In this document: positions 1 through 13,376 of the stretch, piece by piece
Layout: each line of letters opens with the position of its first letter
Position numbering within the stretch: the first letter of the stretch is position 1
Assembly (NCBI GenBank): GCA_921293015.1
Contig: OV121094.1
Coordinates: 36,020,054 to 36,084,053, forward strand
Direction: 5' to 3'
DNA from: Phorcus lineatus
Taxonomy: Eukaryota > Mollusca > Gastropoda > Trochida > Trochidae
Length of the DNA: 64,000 nucleotides
Position numbers and translations under genes: made by a program
Notes under the pieces: model-generated
Databases searched by the model: none
What the model was told of the DNA's origin: nothing
Seen by the model: only the letters and a program-made list of their open reading frames with translations

Positions 1-2110
1 GATTCTAGTTATTGATGCTGTGTGTCTTAAACAGAGATTTTGTGCAAATTTACAGTTGACATCTCTGACTCCCAAGTCTAAAGAACTTGCTCATTCCAAT
101 TGATAACAATTGTGTGGACGTAAGATTTTGAAGACCATCATCAGACCATCATTCTAGGACTTCATTGTCCCAAGGATCTAACAAGCTCAGATAAAATACA
201 AGATTTCTCAAGGAACAGAGAGTTCAAATCCAAAGTTCAGAGACCTTGGAAAAAATTAGGAGTTTATTTTGTTTGTAGGAAATCATTTTCTTAGATATTG
301 AGCGATGCCATGATTGTGGTCATGACCATCTACTTCAATCTTGGCATGGTTTTATAGACGGCTATCATGTCATCAAGGTTTGTATTCATGTCTTTATTTT
401 CTAAGTATCATTGATAAAGTTTTATTGCTGAAATGTTAGTCCATGTGTCAAAGGTTCATATTCATTTGTTGATATAAGTGTTAATACATATAAGACAAGT
501 AAATAATTGGTTTTCTCAACTAATCTGTAACAATCTAAAAAAACCAGATCAAAATAGTTGAACCATTCCAAGGATGACCATAATCTGTATCCAAATGTAC
601 ATTTAGCAATGAAAAATTTAAAAAACAACTTTCGTGAATGACTTTTTTCATTTTTAATTCTCAAACATAAACTTTGAAGTTACTCAATCCCTAAGCTAAA
701 AGCAACCAAATCTCAAGTTATAAATTCAAGAGATGTTCATGTATGATTAACCTAGCAAGGTCTATAAATATCTAAGAAATGATTTTATATCTGAATGATA
801 AATTCCGAGTCTCAACATATATTGTAAAATTTAGAAAATGTGAAATTATTCTTTATAGGAAAACACGCCCTGTAATATGAAAAAGAATTACAGCTTTGAG
901 TGTAAAAAATGTATGGTTGTATAAATTGAATAATGGTTATGTTTAAATCAGAAAATAGAGAAATATTTAAAGATTTGTCCTAATATTTTAAAATAGAATA
1001 CTTTATTTCTAAAACAATGAAGCTTTTATTTTGAAACTTTAAGATCTAAACATGTGAAAGTGTATGGTTATGTTGAACATGGGGAGGTCAAGCACTCTGT
1101 CTGATATGTGAGATAAGTATGATGAATGACCACACTGGACATTCACTGGACATGGTGGTCAACATAGCAGTCTTGACTCTCTTACATTGATAACCATGCA
1201 GGAGTCGGCCCTTGGTCACTGGGCTGGACTTTACCTCTCAAATATGTCAGGTATTTTGTTCAATTTTTATAACTTTGGTTTGATTGAGGTAGCTTTTTGA
1301 AGATTTTACGAAATTCTGATTCTAGAATTTGTTCTTTTCATTTCTAGATTTCATATAATTTCAGAATGTATCACTTTGAAATTTCATAAACAACATTTCA
1401 ATTTGAAAGTCTTTATATCTTGATAACTATTCTTTAGTCAGTGGCCATTAGTGTTCTATTCACTTTGCTGATAGTTTTGATTCAAGTAAATTGGTTTTAA
1501 CGAATGGTTTGAAAATATTAAATTCAGCATTCAAGCTTCAAGAACTAGAAGCCAGGATCAAAATATTAACAAACCCAGAATGGACCCCTTTTTTGTATCA
1601 ACTTTAGCTGTATATTTTGTAATTTGTGTCGGTCCTTTGAACTAATGATAACTAAAATGTGAAGAGGTTTTATCTTGAGTTGGTTATATTGAAGTTTTGA
1701 AGAATTTGACATTAAAAGTGTTTGAAGAGTCCGACTGATATTGATAAACATAAAGAGTGTATATGTGATTTACACTCTGCATAAAGCCACTTGAAGTGCC
1801 ATAGACTTCAAAAAGTATGATAAATCTATCAGATCGCCTAGCCAAATGCATTCCTATTCTCCAAGATAAATCAAAGCAAATTTGAATACAAGTTATCGCC
1901 AAAACAAATGCTCTATTATTTTAAATCTGAAACTGAAGTTTACTCAATCATATATGCCTTCCAAGATATAGTCTGTAGAGTAAGATTGAATCTTCAATGT
2001 AAAAAAGTTACAGTAAAGAAGTTGTAATTGATATTTTCTGCAATTGTGATTTGTTCAACTAATGGTATATATAACCATATGAGTTGCACTTGATTTTCCT
2101 AATTATTGCT
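1..2110. other. AT-rich upstream DNA, no gene seen
   Basis: No open frame here has coding character; the 80-, 72- and 61-codon frames are AT-rich and lack family resemblance. The only slightly more complex stretch is about 1070-1260, which contains an imperfect inverted repeat, TGACCAC (near 1127) and GTGGTCA (near 1155). Confidence 0.6.
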
Positions 2111-2382
2111 GGGGTGGGATAGCGCAGTGGTTAGCGCGATCGGCTTCAGATCAAGAGGTCTGGGGTTCAAATCTCGCCAGGGGCATGGCAATTTTATCAG
2201 CAGTAGAGAACTGTTCTACATGTAGTAAGGTTTGGGTGCAATGCTACACTGAATTTCAGCGCAATACCACCAATGGTTCGCTAGCTCAAGCCGATGTTCG
2301 CAGGTTTCACCTCAATGAGTAGCCGTGTTGCGAGCTTTCATTGCAATAACACTAAATTAAAAGAGGCGTTAAGACCTTACCT
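2111..2382 (+). mobile_element. tRNA-headed SINE, family A, near full length
   Basis: The head is tRNA-like: an A-box region (GATAGCGCAGTGGTTAGCG, 2119-2137) and a B-box (GGTTCAAATC, near 2164), with GATC/GATC arms around a 7-nt loop between them. The body (GCAGTAGAGAACTGTTCTAC, then GGTTTGGGTGCAAT and GCTAGCTCAAGCCGATG) is shared with the copy at 33667-33943. The 3' part (GCAGGTTTCAC, then TTGCAATAACACTA) is also shared with 17461-17610. It ends in AAGAGGCGTTAAGACC, a decayed form of the GGCGTTAAACA tail seen elsewhere in the window. I see no clear target duplication. It is a retroposon remnant, not a functional tRNA gene. Confidence 0.82.
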
Positions 2383-5300
2383 TATACGTTAAAATCATAT
2401 AAGTTTAACATAGATAATAGTTATCATATATCTGATAGGTACTTTCATCACATCCATAGTTAAAACTTAGAATATACTTAAATAAGGAATGTGTATTCAG
2501 AGCAGTGATTACCGTTAATGCTTATAGAGTTATCACAAGTGACAAATCATTTAGGTTGCACCATGTCCTTTCTTGTACCACATGAGACTTCAGAAAATAT
2601 AAACAGGTCGTGTGACAAGCCGGGTATCAGGTGTAGCAAACTGACAAGCACAAGTTGGGTGTTGGCGTATCCACCAATCGAGAGAGGTGGAGGTCAAAGG
2701 TCGAGGAAGGACGATTACGTTCACCTTTCCAAAGTAGCTCAATACTCAAACATAAAGAGACTTGCTATCTGAAGAACCATAGAGCGATTGATGACAGACG
2801 TGCAGTATATGTTGACTTTATGATTTCTTAAGATGGTAAAAATATGCTAAGGTATTTTGACATTGCTTGTGGGTGGTTTGAAGTGTTTTGGTGGTGGGTT
2901 TGTCCTCAATGACAGTTTAAAAGGAATTCTTTCAGCCATAGTAGTTAGGTGTAAAGAAATTTGAAGAGCCCATTTCAAATTGTTTGCTAAGGTTTGAGAT
3001 GATCCTCGAACTCAGAATGAGAATAAATGAGATTGAACATGAGTAAATTTATTTCATAGAATCATGAGGGAAAATGTTTAAAAATATTTTTTACCTATTT
3101 TTGAAAAATTTCAATGTTATTTTTACAGAAATTCTGCCAAGGTTTTTTCAAATGTAATATATAAAACTATGCTTCAAATTTAAGATTGTACTTTAAAAAC
3201 CCACAAACATGAAGGGAATTTAGAACATATATCCGCATGAAAGCATCATCTTCAGGCATGGATAATTAAAGAATATTATATGTAACTATTCTCTCAGTGT
3301 ATTTCTGTATCACTCATCAAAATTACGTTATTGAAACTTACTTTCAATTCAATTTGTAGTTAACTTTTATCAGAATTAAGATATAAAAGGTAAGTTCAGC
3401 TGCAGAAGGATCGTAAATATCAATGTATTCTGAGTGAAAATTTCAGGGCATCAAAAATTTTCAGTGATTTATTTTGCATCCATGTAATTTGAGATTCCCA
3501 GAGTAAGACAGTTATTGCAAATTATTATCTGACTTTGGATGCTTACGACTTCTGACAACCAAACATGTAAAAGTGATTGAGGAGAGAAATATATGACAGT
3601 TGGCTGTCACCTGACATACAGGTGACAATGGACAAATGTGAAATGTACATGAAGAAAAAAATCTGACAAAAACCCTTTCTTCTGACACTTAGAAGTGATA
3701 AAAGCTTTTTTGAGTGATTAATTCAATGCTGTTGTCAGAGATTCGACCATCAAAGAAACAAGATTAATTATTGGTCAGAGATTTGTTTTTTTTTGATCAG
3801 AAAAAATAGTGTTTGCAATAGTTGTCAAAGATATTTTATGTTGTTGTTTTTATGTGTCAAAAGAAAATGGTATGAAGGATTTTTTTATCTTTTTTGTTTG
3901 TGTTATGGATCAGAGAGAAAATAAGAAATGGTCTAGACATATTATTGCCAAACATGTCCCTTTGATTGTGCCCCATTCTTGAAAAGTTTTAAAGAAAACA
4001 AAATAGAAATCTCAGTCAAAGGTTTTATGAAAGTCCTTATGTTTATTAACATTTGATGTTAAAGCAAGAATTCCAATGTGCTCAATAAAAATCATTTGTA
4101 ATTTGCATAAAAGAGATAAACCCTATGATTTTCAAAGTACAAGCTATATATAAAATCACTGTCGTGCAAGGTCAGTCTGTAGATGATTGTCAGTTTAAAA
4201 CTTGTTTGTATAGAGAAATGAGATCAAGGTTGATTAAAAATTTTAAATCCAAATACCAATTGATGTTGTATTCATGTTTTTTCTTTAATCTATTGAACCA
4301 AAATAAACTTACATAGAAAATCGTTCAAAGCATGTAGAAAAGTGTTTAGAATGTCAATGATAATATGTTGAGACCCACTCCGTAGTAGAAAAGGTAGCAT
4401 TTTATGTATTAAGGAGACTCTTTAAATCAAGTATTTTATGTAAAGAAATCAAGTGACGGATATGGTTATACATTTATCTATGAAGTTTCATCTGAACAAC
4501 ATTCTAAGCAAGAAGTTTTCAATGGACTTATCTTAGTCAAGCATTTATCCATAACTGTAAGTGAATGTAAGTATTTTCCATAAATTGGAATTGATAAAAC
4601 CATCATCATTGTAGTCCTTTGAGCAATAGAGTCATTTATACAAATCAGTTGAATTAAGGGTTGAGTGAATCATTGTTTTTCTAGGTTATGGTTAGGATTT
4701 TATTGAATGATAAGACTTTTATTTACAAATATACAGTAATAAAATGTTTATTATAGTTTTGACCGGTAGAAAGATGGTCAGCCTGATAAAGAACATTCCC
4801 TGATAATCAATCATTAGAAAATCACTGATATCAGTATTCAAGGAATAATGTAAAACAATCTGTATACTCAGATTGATATTTTAATTTTGAATGTCTCAAA
4901 ATTGTCGCTATTTCTGTGTCCATACATTATGCACAAACTCTGTAACTTATGGGAACATTCCCATTATTAACCTCACCAGGCATGGTTTATTGAAGCATGG
5001 CTTGTTGAAAGTATTTATCATATAAAAAGGGTCTCTCTCCAAGTTCATTCACATATGATCAGATTTGATTTCAGTCAATTGATTTATGTTGTTTTTTAAG
5101 GAATTATTATCAAAATAATTTGTCAACTAAAAAATCAGAACTTGTTTGTGTTCAATAGGAAATATATGTTCACAATTCTGTATATTCAATTTCTAAACCA
5201 ATTGAAAGAAAGTTAATTGATTCTATTGAAATATTGATGATTTGATATTTGATTAAAATTTTATCAATTTGAAAAAAAAGAAGTAGCTATATCAAATTCA

Positions 5301-8300
5301 CCACTGATCTATGTAGGAACAGTATTGACTAGTACACCAATATAGATATAAGTGGATGCAATAAATTTGACTCAATAGATTTTCCTCACTCATTCAGTAT
5401 GGAATGTAGAAACTTCTCATTGAATGTTGTATTCATCTTCATTTGGGAATGTATGCTAATTCGTTACTTTCATTGAAAGCGTGAATAGCACAGGAGTCTT
5501 TATATTACTTCACTATTCAAAATTGTTTGACATTGACGTAAAGTTCGAGAGTGTTGGATTTATCTCGAACAAGGAAATACTGAAACACCCTTGTTCAGAA
5601 AGAGGCTGTTAGAAATTCTTGAGTAAAGAATATGAATAAAAATGGCAGTGCTCAAAGGAAAATCTTTTCAATTAATGTTTGACTTGAATTTGGTCATTCA
5701 AGGACAGGTTTTTTAAAGCACACAGGAAAAATTGGTTCACATGTCTTTAAGAGACATTGATGATTTGTTTGAGTTTTAGGCATGTTAAATGAAAACATAT
5801 AGTGATGAAATAATGTAATAAAGGGTTAGTCAAGAATATCTATTGAACTATGCTGTTAATGAAGTCTTTGGATAAGATTGTTCGAGACTGAAATTGATGT
5901 TTCATGTTTAGAATTTTGAGACAGTGTCCTTGTTGCCTTTGACAAGTTCTATATAGTGTATATTTCTGCTCATTTACGAAAGCTGACTGTTACTTTTAAC
6001 ATTTAAATAGCTCTTTAAATCCAATTGGCATTGAATATATATATTGTTGTGATTTATATTCAGTAGGGTATGTTGATATGTTTTTAAAAGCAAAGGATGT
6101 GATAGAGAATAACTAAAAAAAACCATTTAAATGCACAAAATTGTTATAAGCCGAAGTATGAAAAGAGGTATATCTAAAAATCATAAACTTCGATCTTACA
6201 ATTAGGATAAAAACTTTAAAGGTCTTTATGCACTGTGAATGTCATCTTTGCCATATGTTGATATTGGCTTATGACTTTTGTAGTGATCAGATGGCTTTAA
6301 AAAAATATGACTTCAGAAGAAAATAGATATATAAACATGAAAAATAAATAATTATTTAAAGCTGATGAATATGAACCTTTTACACACATTATTTGTATAT
6401 ATCTTATTTAATTTCTCAATAAAAATATTGTTACTCCCACTACATGAAAGACACATGTAACTTTATCAGAAGACTGTATATCTTTAAGAACATTATTTAA
6501 ATACCTCATAGACTATCTCAACATGATTATCAATTATAAATGATCATTTTCATCACTTCCTGAAGTTACTCCCTTGGAACGCAACTTAGATAAATAAATG
6601 TTTGTTTTATCTCCACATAGCCACATCGTCCATCATCGTCCAAGCAACACCAATGACCACTTGGATCTTTCTTTATAGTGGGAGGTCATCTTGTGAACTT
6701 GTGAGAGAGTGAGACAAGAAGTTCTGTCAATAAATGAATATTTAATGAATGTGATCTCTATTTGAAAAAGTGAGATTTTCTGTGAGTTTGATTTCATGAA
6801 CATTCTGGGAAATTGCAAAAACATTATTTCATCAACATTGTGAGATATTCCATGAAGATTTTTCAGATATTCAGGAACATTGTGTCAAGCTGATCAAGTG
6901 AATCTTCAGGGTCTTTATGTGAACTTGCTCTACATATTTTTTACCGACTGAGAAATACAAATATGCGATAAGAGATTCTCGTGTAGATATCACGGATTAC
7001 AAAGTGTTGATTGTTCATTCTTACATTTCATATTGACCTTTTGGTTCTTTTTTGTTTGATCAGGTTTTCCTTTCCTCAAAAAAATATTTGTGGCTTAATT
7101 TATTCTTCTTTTGTTAGTTACACAAATATTTAGCGGAGGTCTCATATTCAGTGACCGTCTTAATGTCCTCGTGGTTTCTTACAGATCTTGGCATTGACAA
7201 AGTTGATCTTGGTCTGAAGTTATTTCATACATTTCAGTTGCTTTATTAATCTTCTGAGACAACAATAAAGGAGTTCAGTGTTTGATAAGAATATGTTTAT
7301 GATTTTACATACATTCACTGATTTAAAAAAAGATTTAAAGTCTGTTTTGTAAAACATTGCATTGATGTTCATTTGATTGTATAGCATCAACCAACTTCTG
7401 TAATTCGACAAATGTATATTTTTTTATAGTTTTGCAACAATTATAGTCTTGGTTTTGTTGACATATTTGCTCAATGTCAACAAAATCATACATTCCCAAA
7501 AATATGCATTATGAACATATTCCCCAAATAATTGTTTTAACTCAGTTGTCATTGAGTAAAAACTGCCAGCAAACTTTTGATATTTTTGTTGATATCACTG
7601 TAGTGTAAATCAATTACAGACATCACCCAGAGCCACAGGTGTTTAGTTAACTGGTAGGGTCGTCAGTTTCACCTGTAATGGTGCATGAAGTTGTTAATAG
7701 CTCCGCCGATGCATGGAGAGGAGGGACTATAATCAGTGCATAATTACACCTCTCATTTCTCGGAATACCTTGAATGCTTGTATTCAATCAACCAGATATT
7801 AATGTGGTTACTTTTCAAAAGGAGCAGTTTCTTTTTGAGTTGTAGAAATTCAGACAAATTGTCATGTCTATGGACTTACCAAGGATGTCATTTCTTTTGA
7901 GTATGTGTCATTGAAATGTTACAAGTGATTTATTTTGTTATTTTGTCAGTGACTGGGATATAGCCTGAATGCATGTAAGTGATTACAAGGTTTGTCAATT
8001 CCCCGAAGCGTGGATCTTGTATTTTTTAAAATCAAACCTAAAGCTTTAATTCATAACAGAAATACAGGGTTCATTTCAAAGTGATTATTCTTGGATTTAA
8101 TTTGAATAGAGATTAGATATATATATAATGTGGAACTTGTCCACCCAAAATAGTTTCATTCATCCTTAGGTTGACCTATAAAATCAGTGACATAGATATA
8201 TGATCACAAGCTACTGATAAGCAATACAAGTCAAGAGCATATTTGAGGGCTCTGAAGAAAGTTAGGGGTTTGTGGTAATCCTAGTTGAGGTTGAATGTGC

Positions 8301-8745
8301 ATTAATAGGATTTCTGTCTGGACTGCAAGTGATTTCCCAACTAACGACTCCTTGTATGGGTAATAGGCATATTATGGTGAATTGACACTTGTTTATTGCC
8401 TCTAGCTGGTAGGGAGCTGTTGTGATGAGACACATTTCTTAGAAACTCTGTCGGATTGTGAGTTTTCTGTAGAGGTTTTTGGCTAAACTTCTGTGAAAGA
8501 TAGAAGTTGTGACACAGGACTTGTGTCAATAAGAGTGGACTTTTTTCACAAAGAAGACTTGTGTCAAAATTAGATTGGTTTCAAAGAAAAGACTTGTGTT
8601 TCAAGAGTTGACTTAAAAGAGGATATTGCATCAGAAAGTTGTCGAAAACTTTTTCAAAATGGGCTTGACAACCTAGTAAAGTTTTCTGATCACATGTGTA
8701 AGATGTGTAACAGCTTCTCTTGAACCAGTGATCCTACCCAAAATT
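2383..8745. other. Upstream or 5'UTR region, no coding exon recognised
   Basis: AT-rich sequence without recognisable protein similarity. A higher-complexity pocket at 2515-2775 holds an 84-codon frame (possible non-coding exon or regulatory piece; no family match). Around 7630-7760 there is another GC-richer patch. Just before the start codon, 8518-8605 carries three spaced copies of a GACTTGTGT motif. The transcription start of the RhoGEF gene is probably in this interval or further left, but I see no decisive promoter signal. Confidence 0.5.
8518..8605 (+). repeat. Short tandem motif in probable 5'UTR
   Basis: GACTTGTGTCAA at 8518 and 8556, and GACTTGTGTTTCAA at 8591, are spaced 38 and 35 bp apart with AAGAG/AAGAA between them. 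They lie 140-230 bp upstream of the first coding ATG and are probably transcribed. Confidence 0.55.
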
Positions 8746-9441
8746 ATGATGAAGGGATTGAAGAAGAAAAAGTTTCCTCGATCCTTCACAAAGAAGAAAA
8801 AGAAGAACAGTACGAGTACAAGTGACAACGAGGCTCCGTTGAGTCCGACAACGCCCACCGAGTTGTCCAGTCCTGATATAGACAACCGAGTGCAGTCCCC
8901 TATTGCAGATTCTGGATTCTTTGATCACCCATTTTCCCGGGATTCTGAAAACTTTGATTCAGCTGCCTCGGTCTCACCTTTGACCCCTTCTTCTCCTGCA
9001 TGTGTCTCTCCTGCTAATACTCCAGGAACTGATGACAGTGAACAAGATATCACACAGCTGTTTGCTGATATACTCAAAGAGGTTGAGTCCTCGCAACCTA
9101 AACCTCATTATGAATTGGACCGGATGTCTCTGGATACCATCTCATCCAGGTCTGTGTCTCCAGATCCAGATCTGGAAAGTCTCACTGAATTGTGTCCGGG
9201 AAGACTTGGAGACTCTTTCAATGAAAAGATCTGTGTTTCCAAAGATTCAGATAAAGTCTTGGATAAGGTGAAGGATACAAAGGGAGATAACAGTGAAGAG
9301 ATTAAGAAAGGGGAGAGCACTCTCCCATGTGGATGTGATAAGGAGTGTTTGAAGACTGTTGAAGTGAAACGTGTGGAAATCAAGGCTGGATATGACGGCA
9401 GTGAGGAAACATGTTTTGTCATTTCAACCTCAACAATTCAG
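8746..9441 (+). CDS. PLEKHG5: PLEKHG5 exon 1 (first coding exon, residues 1-232)
   Basis: I chose ATG 8746, immediately followed by a second ATG at 8749, because the frame is open back to a TAA at 8677 with no earlier in-frame ATG, and A at -3 gives a fair Kozak context. The protein begins MMKGLKKKKFPRSF, with Lys runs at residues 6-9 and 16-20 that could contact acidic membrane or serve as a nuclear signal (inference). Residues 22-120 are rich in Ser-Pro/Thr-Pro pairs (SPTTP, SSPD, SPL, TPSSP, SPAN), typical of a disordered, phosphorylated tail. Near residue 200 there is a CGCDKEC cluster. The exon ends in ATT CAG followed by GTAAAT, phase 0, matching the phase-0 start of exon 2. GC content and codon choice stand out from the AT-rich surroundings. 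An upstream non-coding exon, or an acceptor before 8746, cannot be excluded. Confidence 0.82.
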
Positions 9442-11308
9442 GTAAATATGGATAGACCTGTATGCAATCAAAGGTGATGTTTTATAATGCAAATTTGAAG
9501 TAGTCTGTATATTGTTTGTGCAAATATAAATTATATATCCTTATGTTGAGGTCGTGCATTGTTCAGCTATTGTTTATTTAGTTTCAGAAGCCAGGACATA
9601 ACAATTATAATTTGTGGTCTTCCTTTGTAGTAATATCAATAACATGATGCCTTTTGGATAAACCTTTGAATCCTAGTTTCAGAAGGTTATATGAAACCAG
9701 AACACTATGTTATGAAGGGATTGTATTTATATGTAGATAGACAGTCTATGAAGTAAGCTTTAAAGATTGCTAAGTGATATGTTAATTAAACAATATACAA
9801 AAAATAACCAGCCAATGTTACCTGACTGTTTGAAAGACTTTTTTCATTCACTGTCTTTATGTAATGTTTATCAATGTTTGTATTGTGTTGAAATATTATT
9901 ATGCATGTATCAAAACAAGATTTCTTTTAGAAATTTCCGTAGAAGTATTTGTGAACAGATAAAATTTGGCCGATAACGGATGAATATTTATATGATAAAA
10001 ATGTAGATCACAGATGAATATTTCAACACTCAATTATGACCCATTCACAGTTGATTCATGACGACCAACAGCAGATTACCCAAAGGGCATATTTATCAAC
10101 TTTATTGCTTAATTGTTTCCTTATTGCACATATAACACACCTTTTCATTCTGTTAATGAATTAACCCTCAGGGAATATGCATCACATAATTATTTTTTAA
10201 TAGTTGTAGGTTTTACATTTTGCCTATCTGTCCTTCACATTTCTTTAAAAAAATTGTGGTCACCCTGGCCATTATTTGTTTGGAAGTTTTTGTTCTTTTT
10301 AACATTAAAGATTATGTTTTAGAAACACAAGTTTGTGATATAGGTAATCATGTTGTTGCTGTTGTTAAAGTAAAATTTCCAGCCCTATTTCACTTTAACA
10401 AGCATGCAGAAAAACAAAAATCCCATAGAAATGAAAATTTGATGTGAGAATGAGAAATTCAGAACAAAGATATAAACAGGCACCATCCACTAATGACCAT
10501 CCGTTGCTTTTGTTTTATCCCCATGCATTGAAGATAGGTATTCCAAACAATGGATTGAAATGGGAGTTTATTGTTCCTCGTCTGGTTATCAGCAATAAGA
10601 ATTTATAACAAAGTTAATTGACAATTTGATACAAGGTGAAGAACATTGTAAATGATGTCTTGGAATTTTTTTTAAAAAAATACATTATTTCAAACAAAAT
10701 TTTGATTAAATCAATTGATCAAAACAATTTCTTTGAATAGATTGAAGTAAATATTTCCTGTTTCATACCTCCAGCATTAAATTATGAAATGCATTTGCTG
10801 TAGATAGCTACACAGTGTAAACTGAATATGATAGTGTATTTATATATTCTACTCATACGTATATACTTACATGACTTGCATACTTGCATTTCATGATGGA
10901 ATTTTATATCTTATTTCAATAAAATCAAACTTTATTTTAACCAATCTGTATAGTTAATCTTTTTAAAAAATTGGAAAATTAAATTTGGTCAAATCTTCTA
11001 TATGTGTAATCGATAGGAAACTCAATTCTTCCCTGTTTTCAACAGAGGCTCACATGATGTTGTTTGATATTTAATGATATGAAACATAGTCAGATCTTCC
11101 GGACCAATTATACAGGAAACATCATGGTGTACTTTCCACAAAGTTTTGGTTTTTAGTTTCAAAATGGTATTTTCAATGTTTAAAAAGAAAGGATTTTACA
11201 AGGTGAGTAGGTTCTCTCTGCATCATACTATTAAGTTATATTTATTGGTCAAATTACAATGCATTTGTATATATTTGTTTGCTATGTTTTGGTTATTATG
11301 AAGGTTCT

Positions 11309-11391
11309 CTGCTACATACAAACGCCGCTAATGGCTGAAATATTGCCCAAGCGGCGTTAAACAATAACTCACTCACTCACTGCTACATACA
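11309..11391. repeat. 12-bp target site duplication flanking the SINE tail
   Basis: Direct repeats CTGCTACATACA at 11309-11320 and 11380-11391, both exact. Confidence 0.85.
11321..11379 (+). mobile_element. 5'-truncated SINE tail with 12-bp target duplication
   Basis: A 59-bp insertion starting AACGCCGCTAATGGCTGAAA and continuing GCGGCGTTAAACAATAACTC plus ACTC repeats. It is bracketed by identical CTGCTACATACA at 11309-11320 and 11380-11391. The GCGGCGTTAAACA tail plus ACTC repeat is the same 3' end type as in the larger SINEs of this window. The clean duplication shows a retroposition event with extreme 5' truncation. Confidence 0.85.
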
Positions 11392-11913
11392 GTTATTTTA
11401 AATAGTCAGTTTACAAAGCATAAAGTTTTCTATATTTTTTTATCCGTTCGATATGGAATTTCAATATTGATCACTTTCTCTGTATCATATATTTTAGCAA
11501 CATGTTGTGAGGTAATTTTTTTGGACAAATGGTGTATTTTGAAAATGTTTGATTTTATTTTTGAAATTATAGATTGTTACTTTGCCTGTGCATTATAAAA
11601 AAAATCTCAATATCAAATAAATCCCAAGTTGTATTCCTTATTTCTCTTTATGTATTTAACCATTTTCCCCAAACTCAGATCTTAATGAAGGTGTCAAATT
11701 TTTTTTAAAATTCAGGTGTATAAAATCTAACTGGTTTTTTTCATATTTCATTCTGCTATCAAAATTAAATCATCTATATGGAAATAGACTTAAGAGCAGA
11801 AGTGTTCAAAATTTTCAAGTACTTGGGGCCTAGTCATAGCTCATAGCGAACAAGGGGAATACAGTAAGGAATTGTTGTATCTTGTTGTTGACTAAGATAT
11901 GTAGGAAGTTGTT

Positions 11914-11961
11914 AGGTCACTAGCGTTGACACAGAGGTCAAGTGTTATAGGTCAAGGGTCA
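11914..11961 (+). promoter_or_regulatory. Cluster of nuclear-receptor half-sites including a DR1
   Basis: AGGTCA occurs at 11914, 11935 and 11949, and GGGTCA at 11956. The last two form AGGTCA-A-GGGTCA, an ideal direct repeat spaced by one base. Known DR1 readers include RXR, HNF4 and COUP-type receptors. It sits in intron 1, 2.5 kb after exon 1. Function is inference; the surrounding 11830-12000 is less AT-rich than its neighbours. Confidence 0.45.
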
Positions 11962-12261
11962 CCCTGTCAGCCATCTTGATCTACAGACATCATTACAGTA
12001 GGTTTATGACAGTAATAAATGTATTATATAACAGGATTATTGAGAAAAATTTATTGCTTCTTGATATGAAGTAGATGATAATTTTGAAGTATTGTAAGTG
12101 GGGTTTGAATGATTGGATATTGATAAGTTCAATTCACAAAGTAGCAGAAAAAGTATAAGTTAGAATTTAAACACAATTTTCTGTAATGATAGTGAAATAT
12201 TTTGAAAGGATTTATAGTGCTTCAATCACACTTGAAAATGTCAATAAGTCAACCAGGACTG

Positions 12262-12345
12262 CACACAGTGAACACTAGCCACATAGCAATCATTGCAACA
12301 ATCTCGTTGCAAGATTTCTCCCTGCTGTAAAACTAGCTTAAAATG
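12262..12345 (+). mobile_element. Degraded SINE fragment (family A 3' part)
   Basis: CTAGCCACATAGCAAT and TTGCAAGATTTCTCCCTGCT followed by AAACTAGC parallel the 'AGCCACAATGGTGTTGCAGGC' / TTTCTCCCTGCAATAATACTAGC segment of the copy at 17461-17610. Borders are approximate. Confidence 0.5.
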
Positions 12346-13376
12346 GTGAACCAAAACTTTATTTAAGGCACTGCAGCGTGCAAGAAAACATTTAAAATGT
12401 TATTAACTGAAAGATAGTGGTTACAATCAATACCAAGAGTTTTTCAAACACTGTACAAAGTTTTTTTAAGTTTTGTCAATCTATATCCTCTACACTAATG
12501 ATCAAGGTGTTCATGCTAAAATGGCAGCAGGCAGTTTTTGCTATATTCTACAACTTCACATTATCAGATTGAATAACAAGATTTTTCACTGTATAAGGAA
12601 ATAAGTTGCCGTTTGATGAATAAATGAACAAAAAAAGAAATATTTTTTAAATGCTGTCGTGACTTTACGGAATATTCCTCGGCCAATCGAATATCATAGC
12701 CATGTTTACCTAATGACAATAAATGCAGTCATTGATGCTCTGATCTCCCACAAAAAAAGCTCTAAATATACTACATATAGACTTTTATATATTTATGAAT
12801 TTATTGGTTGCGCCCCCACCAAACGTACATCCTGGTTACTCCACTGCCATTAACTGATATTTTCAGACAAACATTTGTATCACATGGAGTTATGTCCCCT
12901 TGTCGCAATAATGAATGGTTGTTACCAATTCTGTCTTCCAGTGATTATGGTTATTGTATGATTGTATGTATTATGTGATGACCTTAGTTTATTCATTATG
13001 GCTATCTCTATCACAGCAAGTTAGAGATTTAAATATGAATGCATCTTCAATGGTTTTTTGAGCTCCCTGTTTAATATTTGGAATGCCATCAATGTACATT
13101 GCCAATGCCCATGTTAGGAGGAAAGGAATTGCACATACAGAAAAAAGGTATATAATGGTATAAGTATAAATATAGATGAGAAATAATGCCATGTAGGTGT
13201 ATGAAGAGATATCTCAACGGGGTAGAATATGTATTGCCTGTTCATAGCGTGTTATATATCATTGCATTAACATTCAAAATTATTTCATTTTATTATCATT
13301 TTATTCATAGGGAGACGTATTTAGGCTCTGATTTTGTATAATCACTCATGTCAATTGTCACTTTCTTATGGTGACA

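Noticed and set aside
2111-2190. Possible functional tRNA gene
   Set aside because: A- and B-box are present but arms do not close into a full cloverleaf, and the sequence continues into a SINE body shared with other copies.
9108-9422. 104-residue minus-strand open frame opposite exon 1
   Set aside because: Shadow of the real coding exon on the + strand; no splice or similarity support.
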